Positions 1 to 9,760 of a DNA stretch of 18,230 nucleotides are shown in pieces. This DNA is from CAYLSO01 sp964386525 (GTDB lineage: Bacteria; Eisenbacteria; RBG-16-71-46; DASYSL01), in the NCBI GenBank assembly GCA_964386525.1, contig CAYLSO010000305.1, forward strand, positions 1 through 18,230, written 5' to 3'. The notes under the pieces are model-generated. The model saw nothing but the letters and a program-made list of their open reading frames with translations. It was not told the DNA's origin and searched no databases. Made by a program: the position numbers and the translations under genes. How positions within the stretch are numbered: position 1 is the first letter of the stretch; every line of letters starts with the position of its first letter.

Positions 1-225
1 GAGCTCCGCGACGATCTGCCGCGGGGTGAGTTCCTCCGGCTCCTCTTCGGTCGTGCCGGTGGCGCCGTGGCGCGGCTTGCCGTCACCCGCCTCGGAGCCC
101 GACAGCCGGGCCGGCGGCGGGTCGCCCGGGGCTTCGCCTCCGACGGCGTCGGGTCCGCCGCCCAGCCGCCAGCCCGGCGCCGGGCGGCGGGTCCGGCGGG
201 GCGCGGCGGGATGGCGCGGGCTCAT
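1..225 (-). CDS. hslU: HslU (ClpY) ATPase subunit of the HslUV protease, N-terminal part only
   Basis: HslU is the AAA+ unfoldase that feeds substrates to the HslV peptidase in the cytoplasm. Only 75 codons are in the window; the rest lies beyond the left edge. The last ten residues, LTPRQIVAEL, match the conserved start of HslU (E. coli has MTPREIVSEL near its N-terminus). The only start-like codon found in this frame is the ATG at 225-223. It overlaps the hslV stop as ATGA, which supports translational coupling with hslV. This start leaves about 64 residues, rich in Pro, Gly, Arg and Ala and ending in an acidic EEEPEE run, before the conserved domain; typical HslU has only a few residues there. 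The identity is clear from the motif and the hslV neighbour. The function of the extension is unknown. Confidence 0.88.
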   Translation of the reverse strand, partial: MSPRHPAAPRRTRRPAPGWRLGGGPDAVGGEAPGDPPPARLSGSEAGDGKPRHGATGTTEEEPEELTPRQIVAEL

Positions 226-770
226 TCCAGCGTCTCGATCACGAAGCGGTCGTTGCTGAAGATGCAGATCTCCGAAGCCACCCGCAGGCTCTCCTCCACC
301 AGCTGCCGCAACGGCAGGGCCGCGTGCCGCGACAGGGCGCGCGCCGCGGCCAGCGCGTAAGGGCCGCCCGAGCCGGCCGCCACGATGCCGTCCTCCGGCT
401 CCACCACCTCGCCGCTGCCGGCCACGATCAGCGCGTGCGCGCGGTCCACCACCGCCAGCGTGGCGTCGAGGCGCATGAGGTGGCGGTCGGTGCGCCACTC
501 CTTGGCCAGCTCCACCGCCGCCCGCTCGATCTTGCCCGAGTGTTTCGAGAGCATCGCCTCGAAGCGCTCGACGAGGGTCAGGCTGTCGGCTACCGCGCCG
601 GCGAAACCGACCAGCACCTGGCCGTCGGCCAGGCGGCGGATCTTGCGCGCCGTGTGCTTGAGGGCCGTCTCGCCGATGGTCACCTGGCCGTCGCCGCCGA
701 TGGCGGCGCGGCCGTCCCGGACGATGCCCAGGATCGTGGTCCCGTGCGGCGTGTGGTGCCGTGCGCCCAT
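222..770 (-). CDS. hslV: HslV (ClpQ) threonine peptidase of the HslUV protease
   Basis: HslV is the proteasome-like peptidase that forms a double hexameric ring and degrades proteins unfolded by HslU. The 182-residue protein has the expected family features. HGTTI at residues 9-13 places the catalytic Thr at residue 11, GDGQVT follows at 26-31, and Lys43 sits at the position of the active-site lysine counted from that Thr. AAVELAKEWRTDR (84-96) and GSGGPYA (133-139) are also typical. The ten residues before Thr11 must be removed to expose the N-terminal nucleophile. Short propeptides of this kind occur in other bacterial HslV proteins, whereas E. coli HslV loses only Met. A strong Shine-Dalgarno sequence fixes the start. 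The gene follows xerC after 32 bases and overlaps hslU by 4 bases. Confidence 0.96.
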   Translation of the reverse strand: MGARHHTPHGTTILGIVRDGRAAIGGDGQVTIGETALKHTARKIRRLADGQVLVGFAGAVADSLTLVERFEAMLSKHSGKIERAAVELAKEWRTDRHLMRLDATLAVVDRAHALIVAGSGEVVEPEDGIVAAGSGGPYALAAARALSRHAALPLRQLVEESLRVASEICIFSNDRFVIETLE

Positions 771-775
771 CCCTT

Positions 776-781
776 CCTCCT
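776..781 (-). promoter_or_regulatory. Ribosome binding site of hslV
   Basis: AGGAGG on the minus strand, five bases before the ATG at 770. It supports this ATG over any start closer to the catalytic threonine, and so supports the ten-residue propeptide. Confidence 0.8.
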
Positions 782-802
782 CACCCTCCCCGTCGACGCG
801 CC

Positions 803-1717
803 TCAGTCGGCGCGCGGGTGCGCTTGTGCGTAGGCGCGGCGCAGCCGCGCCGGCGACACCCGAGTATAGACCTGCGTGCTGGCCAGCGAGGCGTGGCCGA
901 GCAGCTCCTGGATGGCCCGCAGCTCGGCGCCGCGGTCGAGCAGGTGGCTGGCGAACGAGTGCCGCAGGGCGTGCGGCGTGGCGGCGACACCGGGCCCGAC
1001 GCCCGCCAGCCGCGCCGCCACGATGCGCTGCACGCTGCGCGCCGTCAGCCGCCCGCCGGCGGCGTTCTGGAAGAGCGGCTCGTCGCCACGGCCGCGGGCG
1101 CCGGCCCCGACGCGATCGGCGACCATGGCCGCGAGCGCTTCCAGGGCCTGGCGCCCCACCGGCACGACCCGCTCCTTGTCGCCCTTGCCCCGCACCCGCA
1201 CCGTGCGCTCGCCGCTGTCGAGCCGCGACAGATCGAGCCCCACCGCCTCACCGACCCGCAGCCCCGAGGAGTAGAGCAGCTCGAGCAGCGCCCGGTCGCG
1301 GCGGTCGGCCGGCGTGGCGCGCGGCAGCCGGTCGAGGGCTGCGCCGAGCGGCGTCTCCGGCAGCGTGCGCGGCAGCCGCACCGGACGGCGCGGCCGCAAG
1401 AGCGCCCGCCCCGGATCCTCCTTGAGGTAACCGCGCCGCGCCAGGAAGCGCGTGAAAGTCCGCCACGCCGAGGTGGCACGCGCCTGGCTCGCGGGCGCCA
1501 GCCGCATGCGGGCCAGGCGGGCCTGCGCCCCCTCCAGGGCGGCGCGCGTCAGGGTCGCGTCGCCCACCGCCCGGCGCGAGCCGCCGCCGGTCCAGGTCAG
1601 CAACCGCTCGACTTCGAAGCGGTAGGCCGCGACGGTGCGCGCACTCAGGTGCCGCTCCCCGTCGATGTAGATGAGGAACGCCGCGACGGCGTCGGCGGCG
1701 CGGGGCCCGGGCGTCAC
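803..1717 (-). CDS. xerC: Tyrosine recombinase XerC
   Basis: XerC acts with XerD at the dif site to resolve chromosome dimers. The 304-residue length is normal for the family. The N-terminal SAM-like DNA-binding domain covers about residues 7-105 and the catalytic domain about 120-296. All the catalytic residues are visible: Arg154 in SSGLRVGEA, Lys178 in RGKGDKER, His249 and Arg252 in HALRHSFASHLL, His275 in LLGHASLASTQ, and the nucleophile Tyr284 in VYTRV. The start is a GTG one base after the topA stop, with GAGG about nine bases upstream, so translation is probably coupled to topA. The position between topA and hslV is the usual place of xerC (codV in Bacillus), which favours the housekeeping enzyme over a mobile-element integrase. 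XerC rather than XerD rests mainly on this context. Confidence 0.93.
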   Translation of the reverse strand: MTPGPRAADAVAAFLIYIDGERHLSARTVAAYRFEVERLLTWTGGGSRRAVGDATLTRAALEGAQARLARMRLAPASQARATSAWRTFTRFLARRGYLKEDPGRALLRPRRPVRLPRTLPETPLGAALDRLPRATPADRRDRALLELLYSSGLRVGEAVGLDLSRLDSGERTVRVRGKGDKERVVPVGRQALEALAAMVADRVGAGARGRGDEPLFQNAAGGRLTARSVQRIVAARLAGVGPGVAATPHALRHSFASHLLDRGAELRAIQELLGHASLASTQVYTRVSPARLRRAYAQAHPRAD

Positions 1718-1718
1718 G

Positions 1719-4139
1719 CTACGCAGCCTCGCCCGCCTGCTCGTGGTGGCAGCGCAGGCAGCGCAGATAGTCGCCCTTCTTCTTGCTCGACTTGCGCACC
1801 AGGAAGGGCGCCGCGCACTGCGGGCAGGGCCCCGGCGCGGGCCGGTCCCAGGTGGCGAACTTGCATTCCGGGTAGCGGTTGCATCCGAAGAACGGCTTGC
1901 CCCGCCGGCTGCGCCGCTCCACCAGCTCGCCGCCGCAGCCCGGCTCGGGGCAGGCGATTCCCAGCCCCATCGGGCGCGTGAACTTGCACTCCGGGTAGCG
2001 CGAGCAGGCCACGAAGCGCCCGTAGCGGCCGCTGCGCAGCACCAGCGTGGCGTCGCACTGCGGGCACTTCTCCTCCAGCTCCTGTGGCGCTTCCGCCTCC
2101 TCCACCGGCCGCGTGAACTTGCACTCGGGGTAGCCGGGGCAAGCGAGGAACGGCCCGTGCCGCCCGAACTTGCGCACCAGCATGCGGCCGCAGCGCTCGC
2201 AGGGGATCTCCGTCTCGACCGTCAAGTCGCGCTTCAGCTGCTCGCGCTCCGCCTCGGCCCGCTCCAGGTCCTTGGAGAACGGTCCGTAGAAGCGCCGCAC
2301 CAGCTCGTGCCACTCCTCCTCGCCGTTCTCGACCCGGTCGAGGCCCTGCTCCATCTGCGCCGTGAACGCCACCTCGAAGACGTCCGCGAAGCGCTCGGTC
2401 AGCAGGTCCGACACGGTCATGCCCAGGTCGGTGGGCGCCAGCTTGCCGCGGTCCTTGCTGACGTAGTCGCGCGTCGTGATGGTGCCGATGATGGTGGCGT
2501 AGGTGCTCGGGCGCCCGATGCCCAGCTCCTCCATCGCCTTGACGAGCGTGCCCTCCGTGAAGCGCGGCGGCGGCTGCGTCTCGTGCCGCTCGGGGCGCAC
2601 CGTCAGCACGCGCAGCGGCTGCCCGCCGACCACGCGCGGCAGCCTGGCGGCCGCCTCCTCGTCGTCGTGGCCCCACACCTTGCGGAAGCCGGCGAACACC
2701 GGCACGGTGCCCGAGGCGCGTAGCGTCAGCCGCCCGGCCCCGACGTCCACGGTGGTCACCAGGTCGCGGGCCGGATTCATCTGCGAGGCCACGGCCCGCG
2801 CCCACACCAGCGTGTAGAGCTTGGCCTGCTCGGGCGTCAGCCAGCGCTTCAACTCCTCCGCCGAGTGGTCGGCGAGCGTGGGGCGGACGGCCTCGTGCGC
2901 GTCCTGCGCGCTCTCGCGCTTGGCGTAGCGCGGCGGCGTGTCCGGCAGGTACTCGGCGCCGAAGCGATGCTTGATGACCTCGCGGATCTCCGCCACCGCT
3001 TCGTCGGCCAGCCGGGTCGAGTCGGTGCGCATGTAAGTGATGAGGCCGACGGCGCCCTCGCGGCCGATGTCGAGCCCCTCGTAGAGCTGCTGCGCGATGG
3101 CCATGGTGCGTTGGCTGGTGAAGCGGTAGCGCTTGAACGCCTCCTGCTGCAGCGTGCTGGTGATGAACGGCGGCGCCGGGTTGCGCCGGCGCTCCTGCTC
3201 GCGCACCTCGCTCACCGCCGCCGCGGCCCCCTCCAGCTCCTGGGCCAGGGCCCGGGCCTCCGCCTCCGCCAGCCGCTCGCCGTCCTGCGAGGTGCCCACC
3301 CGGCGGTCATCCACCTTGTAGAGCGCGGCCGCGAAGCGCTCGCCCCCCTCGGTGGCGAGCTCGACCTCGACCGACCAGTACTCCACGGCCCGGAACGCGC
3401 GGATCTCCTTCTCGCGCTCGGCGATCAGCCGCAGCGCCACCGACTGCACGCGGCCGGCCGACAGCCCGTAGCGCACCGTCTGCCACAGGAAGGGGCTCAC
3501 CTTGTAGCCCACCAGCCGGTCGAGCACGCGCCGCGCCTGCTGGGCGTTGACCAGGTTCATATCGATGTCGCGCGGCTGCTCGAGTGCGGCGCGCACCGCC
3601 CGCTGCGTGATCTCGTTGAAGGTCAGCCGGTGGAGCACCAGGGCGGGAGCGCCGGCCTTGGTCTGGCGCTCGCGCAGGGTCTCGGCCAGGTGCCAGGCGA
3701 TGGCCTCGCCCTCGCGGTCGGGGTCGGGGGCGAGGTAGACGGCGCGCGCCTTGGCCGCCGCCTGCTTGAGGGTGCGCAGCACCTCCGCCTTGCCGCGGAT
3801 GGAGACGTAGCGGGGCTCGAAGTCGTTGTCGACGTCGACGCCGAGGTCGTTCTTGGGCAGGTCCCGGACGTGTCCCACCGAGGCCAGGACCACGAAGCCG
3901 CGCGGCAGCAGCTTGCCGAGGGTGCGCGCCTTGGCCGGCGACTCGACGATCATGAGGTTCTTGCCGGCGGCGCCCGCCGCCTTCGCCTGCACGGCCGCAC
4001 TCACCCGCGCCGGCCGCTCCCCCGCCGCCGTCCGCGCCGCGCGCGGCTTCGCCCCGGCCCGCTTGGCGCCGCGCTTGGCCGCCGCCTTCGCGCCGGGCGG
4101 CGCGGCCGCGTCAGTGGACTGTCGTTCCCGTCGCGCCAA
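1719..4139 (-). CDS. topA: DNA topoisomerase I (type IA, omega protein)
   Basis: TopA relaxes negative supercoils by a transient single-strand break. In the 806-residue protein the Toprim domain starts at about residue 60: MIVESPAKA gives Glu66, and PDPDREGEA gives Asp139, Asp141 and Glu143. The catalytic tyrosine is Tyr369 in GLITYMRTDS. The C-terminus carries four Cys4 zinc ribbons: C647/C650/C667/C673, C692/C695/C712/C718, C730/C735/C753/C759 and C772/C775/C794/C797. Residues 1-59 form a Lys/Arg/Ala-rich tail not expected in the core enzyme. The start given is a TTG at 4139 that overlaps the end of smg by 29 bases. A GTG at 4004 (residue 46) is a plausible shorter alternative that would remove the overlap. 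The enzyme identity is secure; the start is not. Confidence 0.96.
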   Translation of the reverse strand: MARRERQSTDAAAPPGAKAAAKRGAKRAGAKPRAARTAAGERPARVSAAVQAKAAGAAGKNLMIVESPAKARTLGKLLPRGFVVLASVGHVRDLPKNDLGVDVDNDFEPRYVSIRGKAEVLRTLKQAAAKARAVYLAPDPDREGEAIAWHLAETLRERQTKAGAPALVLHRLTFNEITQRAVRAALEQPRDIDMNLVNAQQARRVLDRLVGYKVSPFLWQTVRYGLSAGRVQSVALRLIAEREKEIRAFRAVEYWSVEVELATEGGERFAAALYKVDDRRVGTSQDGERLAEAEARALAQELEGAAAAVSEVREQERRRNPAPPFITSTLQQEAFKRYRFTSQRTMAIAQQLYEGLDIGREGAVGLITYMRTDSTRLADEAVAEIREVIKHRFGAEYLPDTPPRYAKRESAQDAHEAVRPTLADHSAEELKRWLTPEQAKLYTLVWARAVASQMNPARDLVTTVDVGAGRLTLRASGTVPVFAGFRKVWGHDDEEAAARLPRVVGGQPLRVLTVRPERHETQPPPRFTEGTLVKAMEELGIGRPSTYATIIGTITTRDYVSKDRGKLAPTDLGMTVSDLLTERFADVFEVAFTAQMEQGLDRVENGEEEWHELVRRFYGPFSKDLERAEAEREQLKRDLTVETEIPCERCGRMLVRKFGRHGPFLACPGYPECKFTRPVEEAEAPQELEEKCPQCDATLVLRSGRYGRFVACSRYPECKFTRPMGLGIACPEPGCGGELVERRSRRGKPFFGCNRYPECKFATWDRPAPGPCPQCAAPFLVRKSSKKKGDYLRCLRCHHEQAGEAA

Positions 4140-4578
4140 GATCGCTCTCGCTTTCCGTCTCGCTGCCCGATTCCCCGGTGGCCACGCGCCACGCCAACTC
4201 CTGCACCTCTTCCACTTCCACGGGGAACTCGTGCTCCCCGAGCCGCGCCAGGATCGCCTCCATCTGCTCCGCCTGCAGCCGCCCGTCGGCCGCCAGCCGC
4301 AGCAGGAACCCGAAGGCGGCCGGCGGCAGCACCCGCCGCTCCTCGCGCGACAGCACGCGCCGCTGCGGATCCCCCGGCGCTTCCGCCGGCACCAGCTCCT
4401 CGGCCTCGCCGGTCGCGCCGGCGCGCAGCCAGGCCAGCGCGGCGTGCACCATGTCCGGGCCGACGCCCGCGGCGGCCAGCCCCTCCTTCAGCTCTTCGAG
4501 CGCGCCCGCTTCGCCGGCCAGGTACGCCTCCAGGCGATCGAGCAGGAGCAGCGCGACGTCGCGCAACGTGTAGTTCAT
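4111..4578 (-). CDS. smg: Smg family (DUF494) protein
   Basis: This 155-residue acidic protein resembles Smg of E. coli, whose molecular role is not established. The best match is the central and C-terminal part: RRVLSREERRVLPPAAFGFLL (about residues 73-93) corresponds to the Smg segment around [20 protein letters not shown]. It is followed by the helical EQMEAILARL and EVEEVQELAW. The N-terminus, starting MNYTLRDVALLLLDRLEAYL, also fits the amphipathic start of the family, and about 20 residues of the C-terminal tail are Ser/Glu/Thr-rich. GGGAGG lies four bases upstream of the ATG. smg next to topA, or next to a topA-like zinc-finger gene as in E. coli, is a recurrent arrangement and supports the call. 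The gene follows secA after 24 bases. Confidence 0.78.
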   Translation of the reverse strand: MNYTLRDVALLLLDRLEAYLAGEAGALEELKEGLAAAGVGPDMVHAALAWLRAGATGEAEELVPAEAPGDPQRRVLSREERRVLPPAAFGFLLRLAADGRLQAEQMEAILARLGEHEFPVEVEEVQELAWRVATGESGSETESESDLGATGTTVH

Positions 4579-4602
4579 CCGGCCTCCCGCGGCGAGCCCG
4601 CC

Positions 4603-7575
<2,973 letters not shown>

Positions 7576-7581
7576 GAGCGG

Positions 7582-7610
7582 AGTCTAGGTCTCCCTCCGG
7601 GCCCCGACAA
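7582..7610 (-). promoter_or_regulatory. Predicted sigma70-type promoter of secA, possibly leaderless
   Basis: On the minus strand a -35 like TTGTCG (7610-7605) is separated by exactly 17 bases from a -10 like TAGACT (7587-7582); each matches the consensus at four of six positions. Only six bases (CCGCTC) separate the -10 from the secA ATG, so the expected transcription start falls on or beside the A of the start codon. This agrees with the absence of a usable ribosome binding site before secA. It is a sequence prediction only. Confidence 0.5.
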
Positions 7611-7660
7611 GGCGCCCCGCGCGCCGGGCGGCGAGCGTCGGTCCGCCGCCCAACAAGCGG

Positions 7661-7690
7661 CGACCCGACGAATCGCAATCCGTCGGGTCG
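7661..7690 (-). terminator. Hairpin after the cold-shock gene, probable terminator
   Basis: A perfect 10-base inverted repeat, CGACCCGACG and CGTCGGGTCG, encloses a 10-base loop. It starts 22 bases after the csp stop codon and lies upstream of the secA promoter, so it would separate the two transcripts. No run of T follows the stem, so it is not a classical intrinsic terminator. It could instead protect the 3' end of the csp mRNA. Confidence 0.55.
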
Positions 7691-7712
7691 GGTGGCGTCG
7701 TGCCCGCTGCTT

Positions 7713-7913
7713 CTAGACCTTGGTCACGTGCGTCGCTTCCGCACCCTTGTCGCCATGGATTTCCTCAAATTCGACGCGTTCGCCGGGGTGGAGAGTGCGA
7801 TAACCGACCCCGAGGATCTGGCTGTGATGCACGAAGACGTCTGCGCCGTCTTCCCGAGCGATGAAGCCGTAGCCCTTCCCATCGTTGAACCATTTCACCG
7901 TGCCAACAGACAT
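7713..7913 (-). CDS. Cold-shock family protein (CspA-like, single CSD)
   Basis: This 66-residue OB-fold protein binds single-stranded RNA or DNA and typically acts as an RNA chaperone. The start GTVKWFND, the RNP1 motif KGYGFI (13-18) and the RNP2 motif VFVHH (26-30) are all present, and the length is that of the family. The ATG is preceded by AGGAGGG (7927-7921) at a spacing of seven bases. The gene stands alone: a promoter candidate lies upstream and a 10-bp hairpin downstream, which separates it from secA. Codon use looks less extreme in GC than that of its neighbours, as expected for a highly expressed small gene (judged by eye). Whether it is cold-induced or constitutive cannot be told from the sequence. 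Confidence 0.96.
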   Translation of the reverse strand: MSVGTVKWFNDGKGYGFIAREDGADVFVHHSQILGVGYRTLHPGERVEFEEIHGDKGAEATHVTKV

Positions 7914-7973
7914 CTGTGTGCCCTCCTGGAATCAGTGAAACGCCGAGGGAACGGGCACGGGCCACCGCTGGCG

Positions 7974-8002
7974 AGCGTAGCCAGAGCGCAGCAGGCGGTC
8001 AA
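7974..8002 (-). promoter_or_regulatory. Predicted sigma70-type promoter of the cold-shock gene
   Basis: TTGACC (8002-7997) and TACGCT (7979-7974) on the minus strand are separated by exactly 17 bases. The predicted start near 7967 gives a 5' untranslated leader of about 54 bases, far shorter than the roughly 160-base leader of E. coli cspA. The region just upstream (8020-8040) is relatively AT-rich. The -35 is good; the -10 keeps only the first two positions and the last T. Confidence 0.5.
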
Positions 8003-8034
8003 GCAACGCCGCTAAGCGTTTGTGCGAATTGTCG

Positions 8035-9090
8035 TTAACTTGCGGGGTAGGAGTCGGTCCCGGACCTGATCGGCGCGTTTCCGGCCATGGCCGGGCGGCT
8101 CGCAGGCCGGGAACCGCACCGCTCGCGCCAGAGTCCCAGCGCCAGTTCGTGCCCGGGGCAGGCGGCCAGCACGAGGAGGACCTCGTTCTCGGCGGCCGAG
8201 GTCTCGCCGCCCAGGAACAGCGTCCAGGCCAGGTAGAGGCGGGCTTCGTGGTGATCGGGGTCGCACTCCACGGCCCGGCCGAAGGCTTCGAGGGCGTCGT
8301 CGGACCAGCCGAGAGCGAGGCAGGCCAGGCCGACCGCGGCGTGTGCCGCCGGCGCGCCGGGGAAGCGCTCGGTCAGGGTCACGGCCCCTTCCAGGGCGCG
8401 CGCCGGATCGCCTTCTTCCAGGCTGCGCCCCACCGTCCGCAAGGCCGCCGCCAGCGAGTGCGGCCCCAGCCGGTACGCCGCGGAGAGCAGACCCTCGGCC
8501 GCCTCCCACTCCCCGGCGCGCAGGCGCGCCATGGCGCCCCGGAACAGACCCGCGTCGGCGGGCGGCCGGGCGCGGCCGAGCGCTTCCAGCTCGCCGACGG
8601 CCTCTCCCAGCCGCCCTGAGCGAGCCTCCAGGAGGACGTGCTCCACCGCGCAGGCGGGGTTTCCCGGCTCGGCGCGCCAGCCGGCCGCCAGCGCCGAGCG
8701 CGCCGCCGGCTCGTCGCCGCGCTTGCGCAGAAGCCCCGCCCACGACGAGTACATCTCGGCCAGGGCCGGCGCGTCGGCCGCCGCCTGCTCGAACAGCTCG
8801 AGGGCGCGCTCGTCCTCCCCGGCCGCGGCCGCATCCCGCGCCGCATCGGCGAGCAGGCGCGAGCGGAATCCCCGCGCACACCCGCCCGGCGATGTGCCGG
8901 ACGCGGCCCACCGGTCCTCGAGCGCCGCCACCGCCTCGAGCGCGCGCCCGGCGCGCGCCGCGCGCAGCAAGGCGTCCCAGGCACCCGGTGCGGGGCTGTG
9001 GAGGCCGCCGGCCGGTCCGCCGTCGGCGGCGGAGATGTTCCAGGGGAACGGGGTCACGACTGGGTTATCGGCCGCGGCGGCAGGGCTCAT
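8035..9090 (-). CDS. Tetratricopeptide-repeat protein, function unknown
   Basis: This 351-residue Ala-rich protein is made of helix-turn-helix repeats. The clearest TPR is at about residues 248-281 (AVGLACLALGWSDDALEAF followed by DPDHHEA), and another follows at about 282-313. Degenerate repeats can be read from about residue 79 (ADAARDAAAAGEDERALELF). Such repeats mediate protein-protein contacts and give no enzymatic clue. No signal peptide or membrane segment is evident, so it is probably cytoplasmic. The ATG used has no clear ribosome binding site, and the first 35 residues are low-complexity, so the true start may be further in. It lies 73 bases after the lipid-kinase-like gene, with GC hairpins in between, and may or may not share its transcript. 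Confidence 0.75.
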   Translation of the reverse strand: MSPAAAADNPVVTPFPWNISAADGGPAGGLHSPAPGAWDALLRAARAGRALEAVAALEDRWAASGTSPGGCARGFRSRLLADAARDAAAAGEDERALELFEQAAADAPALAEMYSSWAGLLRKRGDEPAARSALAAGWRAEPGNPACAVEHVLLEARSGRLGEAVGELEALGRARPPADAGLFRGAMARLRAGEWEAAEGLLSAAYRLGPHSLAAALRTVGRSLEEGDPARALEGAVTLTERFPGAPAAHAAVGLACLALGWSDDALEAFGRAVECDPDHHEARLYLAWTLFLGGETSAAENEVLLVLAACPGHELALGLWRERCGSRPASRPAMAGNAPIRSGTDSYPAS

Positions 9091-9107
9091 GAGCGCGGCG
9101 GCGCGAT

Positions 9108-9131
9108 GGCGGACCGCGCCGCGCGTCCGCC
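9108..9131 (-). other. GC-rich inverted repeat upstream of the TPR gene
   Basis: GGCGGAC and GTCCGCC form a 7-bp stem with a 10-base loop, ending 18 bases before the TPR-protein ATG. It could be leader structure or part of a terminator pair with the adjacent hairpin. Chance is a real possibility at this base composition. Confidence 0.25.
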
Positions 9132-9136
9132 CGGCG

Positions 9137-9154
9137 CGGCCCGCTCCCGGGCCG
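9137..9154 (-). terminator. Possible terminator hairpin at the end of the purine operon
   Basis: CGGCCCG and CGGGCCG form a perfect 7-bp stem with a four-base loop, 9 bases after the stop of the lipid-kinase-like gene. It overlaps a 12-base palindrome, CCGGGGCCCCGG (9152-9163). No T run follows. The position fits the end of an operon, but such stems arise easily in DNA this rich in G+C. Confidence 0.35.
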
Positions 9155-9163
9155 GGGCCCCGG

Positions 9164-9760
9164 CTACATCAGGAGCTTCATGGTGAAGCCGGCGGAGAGC
9201 GGGATGGCGAAGTTGTCGTCGAGGGGCAGCGGCAGGAACTCGAAGACCGTGCCGGCCAGCGCGCCGGCCAGGGCGATGGGCCAGGGCAGGTGGACCACCC
9301 CGTAGACGAACAGGAAGGACGCCACCAGGCAGGCCAGCGAGCCCTCGAGCGATTTCTTCGAGCCGAACGGCCGCGTGCGCCCCCAGGTCTTCCCCACCAG
9401 CGACGCGGCCGCGTCCCCGAGGATGAGGCAACCCAGCGCCGCCACGCACACGGGCATCGAGAACAGCTCGACCGAGATCAGCGCGGCGATGAGCATGTAG
9501 GTGGAGCCGAGCAGGGCGCGCTTCTCGTGGCGGCGGATCAGGTTGCCGAAGAACTGGCGAAAGAACATCCGCACGCGCGGCTCGTTCAGGCGCAGCAGTT
9601 CGATGCCGAAGGCCACCACCACCATCGCCAGGAGGAGGTCCCGGATGATGTGCTTCGGCAGGCCGTACAGGTAGACCACCGGCAGCACCAGGAACGACAG
9701 GTGGATCGCCTTGCGCTGGAACTCGGAGAGGTTGGGTGTCAGCAGGTTGCCCATGGTCAT
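9164..9760 (-). CDS. Diacylglycerol/polyprenol kinase family membrane protein (CTP-dependent type)
   Basis: This 198-residue integral membrane protein resembles the family that includes dolichol kinase (SEC59), yeast DGK1 and phytol kinase, which use CTP to phosphorylate lipid alcohols. The family signatures are present: GDAAASLVGK (115-124), KSLEGS (136-141) and LPLPLDDNFAIPL (176-188). Hydrophobic segments lie at about 21-33, 41-57, 87-115, 141-157 and 160-178. The ATG at 9760 overlaps the guaA stop as ATGA, and GTGGGA precedes it; a second ATG two codons in is an alternative. It is the last gene of the purine operon and lies before hairpins. Its substrate in bacteria is unknown. Co-transcription with nucleotide synthesis may be coincidental. 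Confidence 0.85.
   Translation of the reverse strand: MTMGNLLTPNLSEFQRKAIHLSFLVLPVVYLYGLPKHIIRDLLLAMVVVAFGIELLRLNEPRVRMFFRQFFGNLIRRHEKRALLGSTYMLIAALISVELFSMPVCVAALGCLILGDAAASLVGKTWGRTRPFGSKKSLEGSLACLVASFLFVYGVVHLPWPIALAGALAGTVFEFLPLPLDDNFAIPLSAGFTMKLLM

Noticed and set aside
803..1717. The tyrosine recombinase as a sign of a mobile element or integron
   Set aside because: It sits in the standard topA-xerC-hslV context with tight spacing, has the normal XerC length, and no attachment-site repeats, cargo genes or tRNA were seen nearby.
8005..8020. Inverted repeat AACGC-6-GCGTT after the TPR gene as a terminator
   Set aside because: Only a 5-bp stem with no T run, placed directly against the -35 of the cold-shock promoter; too weak to call.
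9152..9163. 12-base palindrome CCGGGGCCCCGG as a regulatory protein binding site
   Set aside because: It consists only of G and C in a very GC-rich gap and overlaps a possible hairpin; no second copy was noticed, so chance or terminator structure is simpler.
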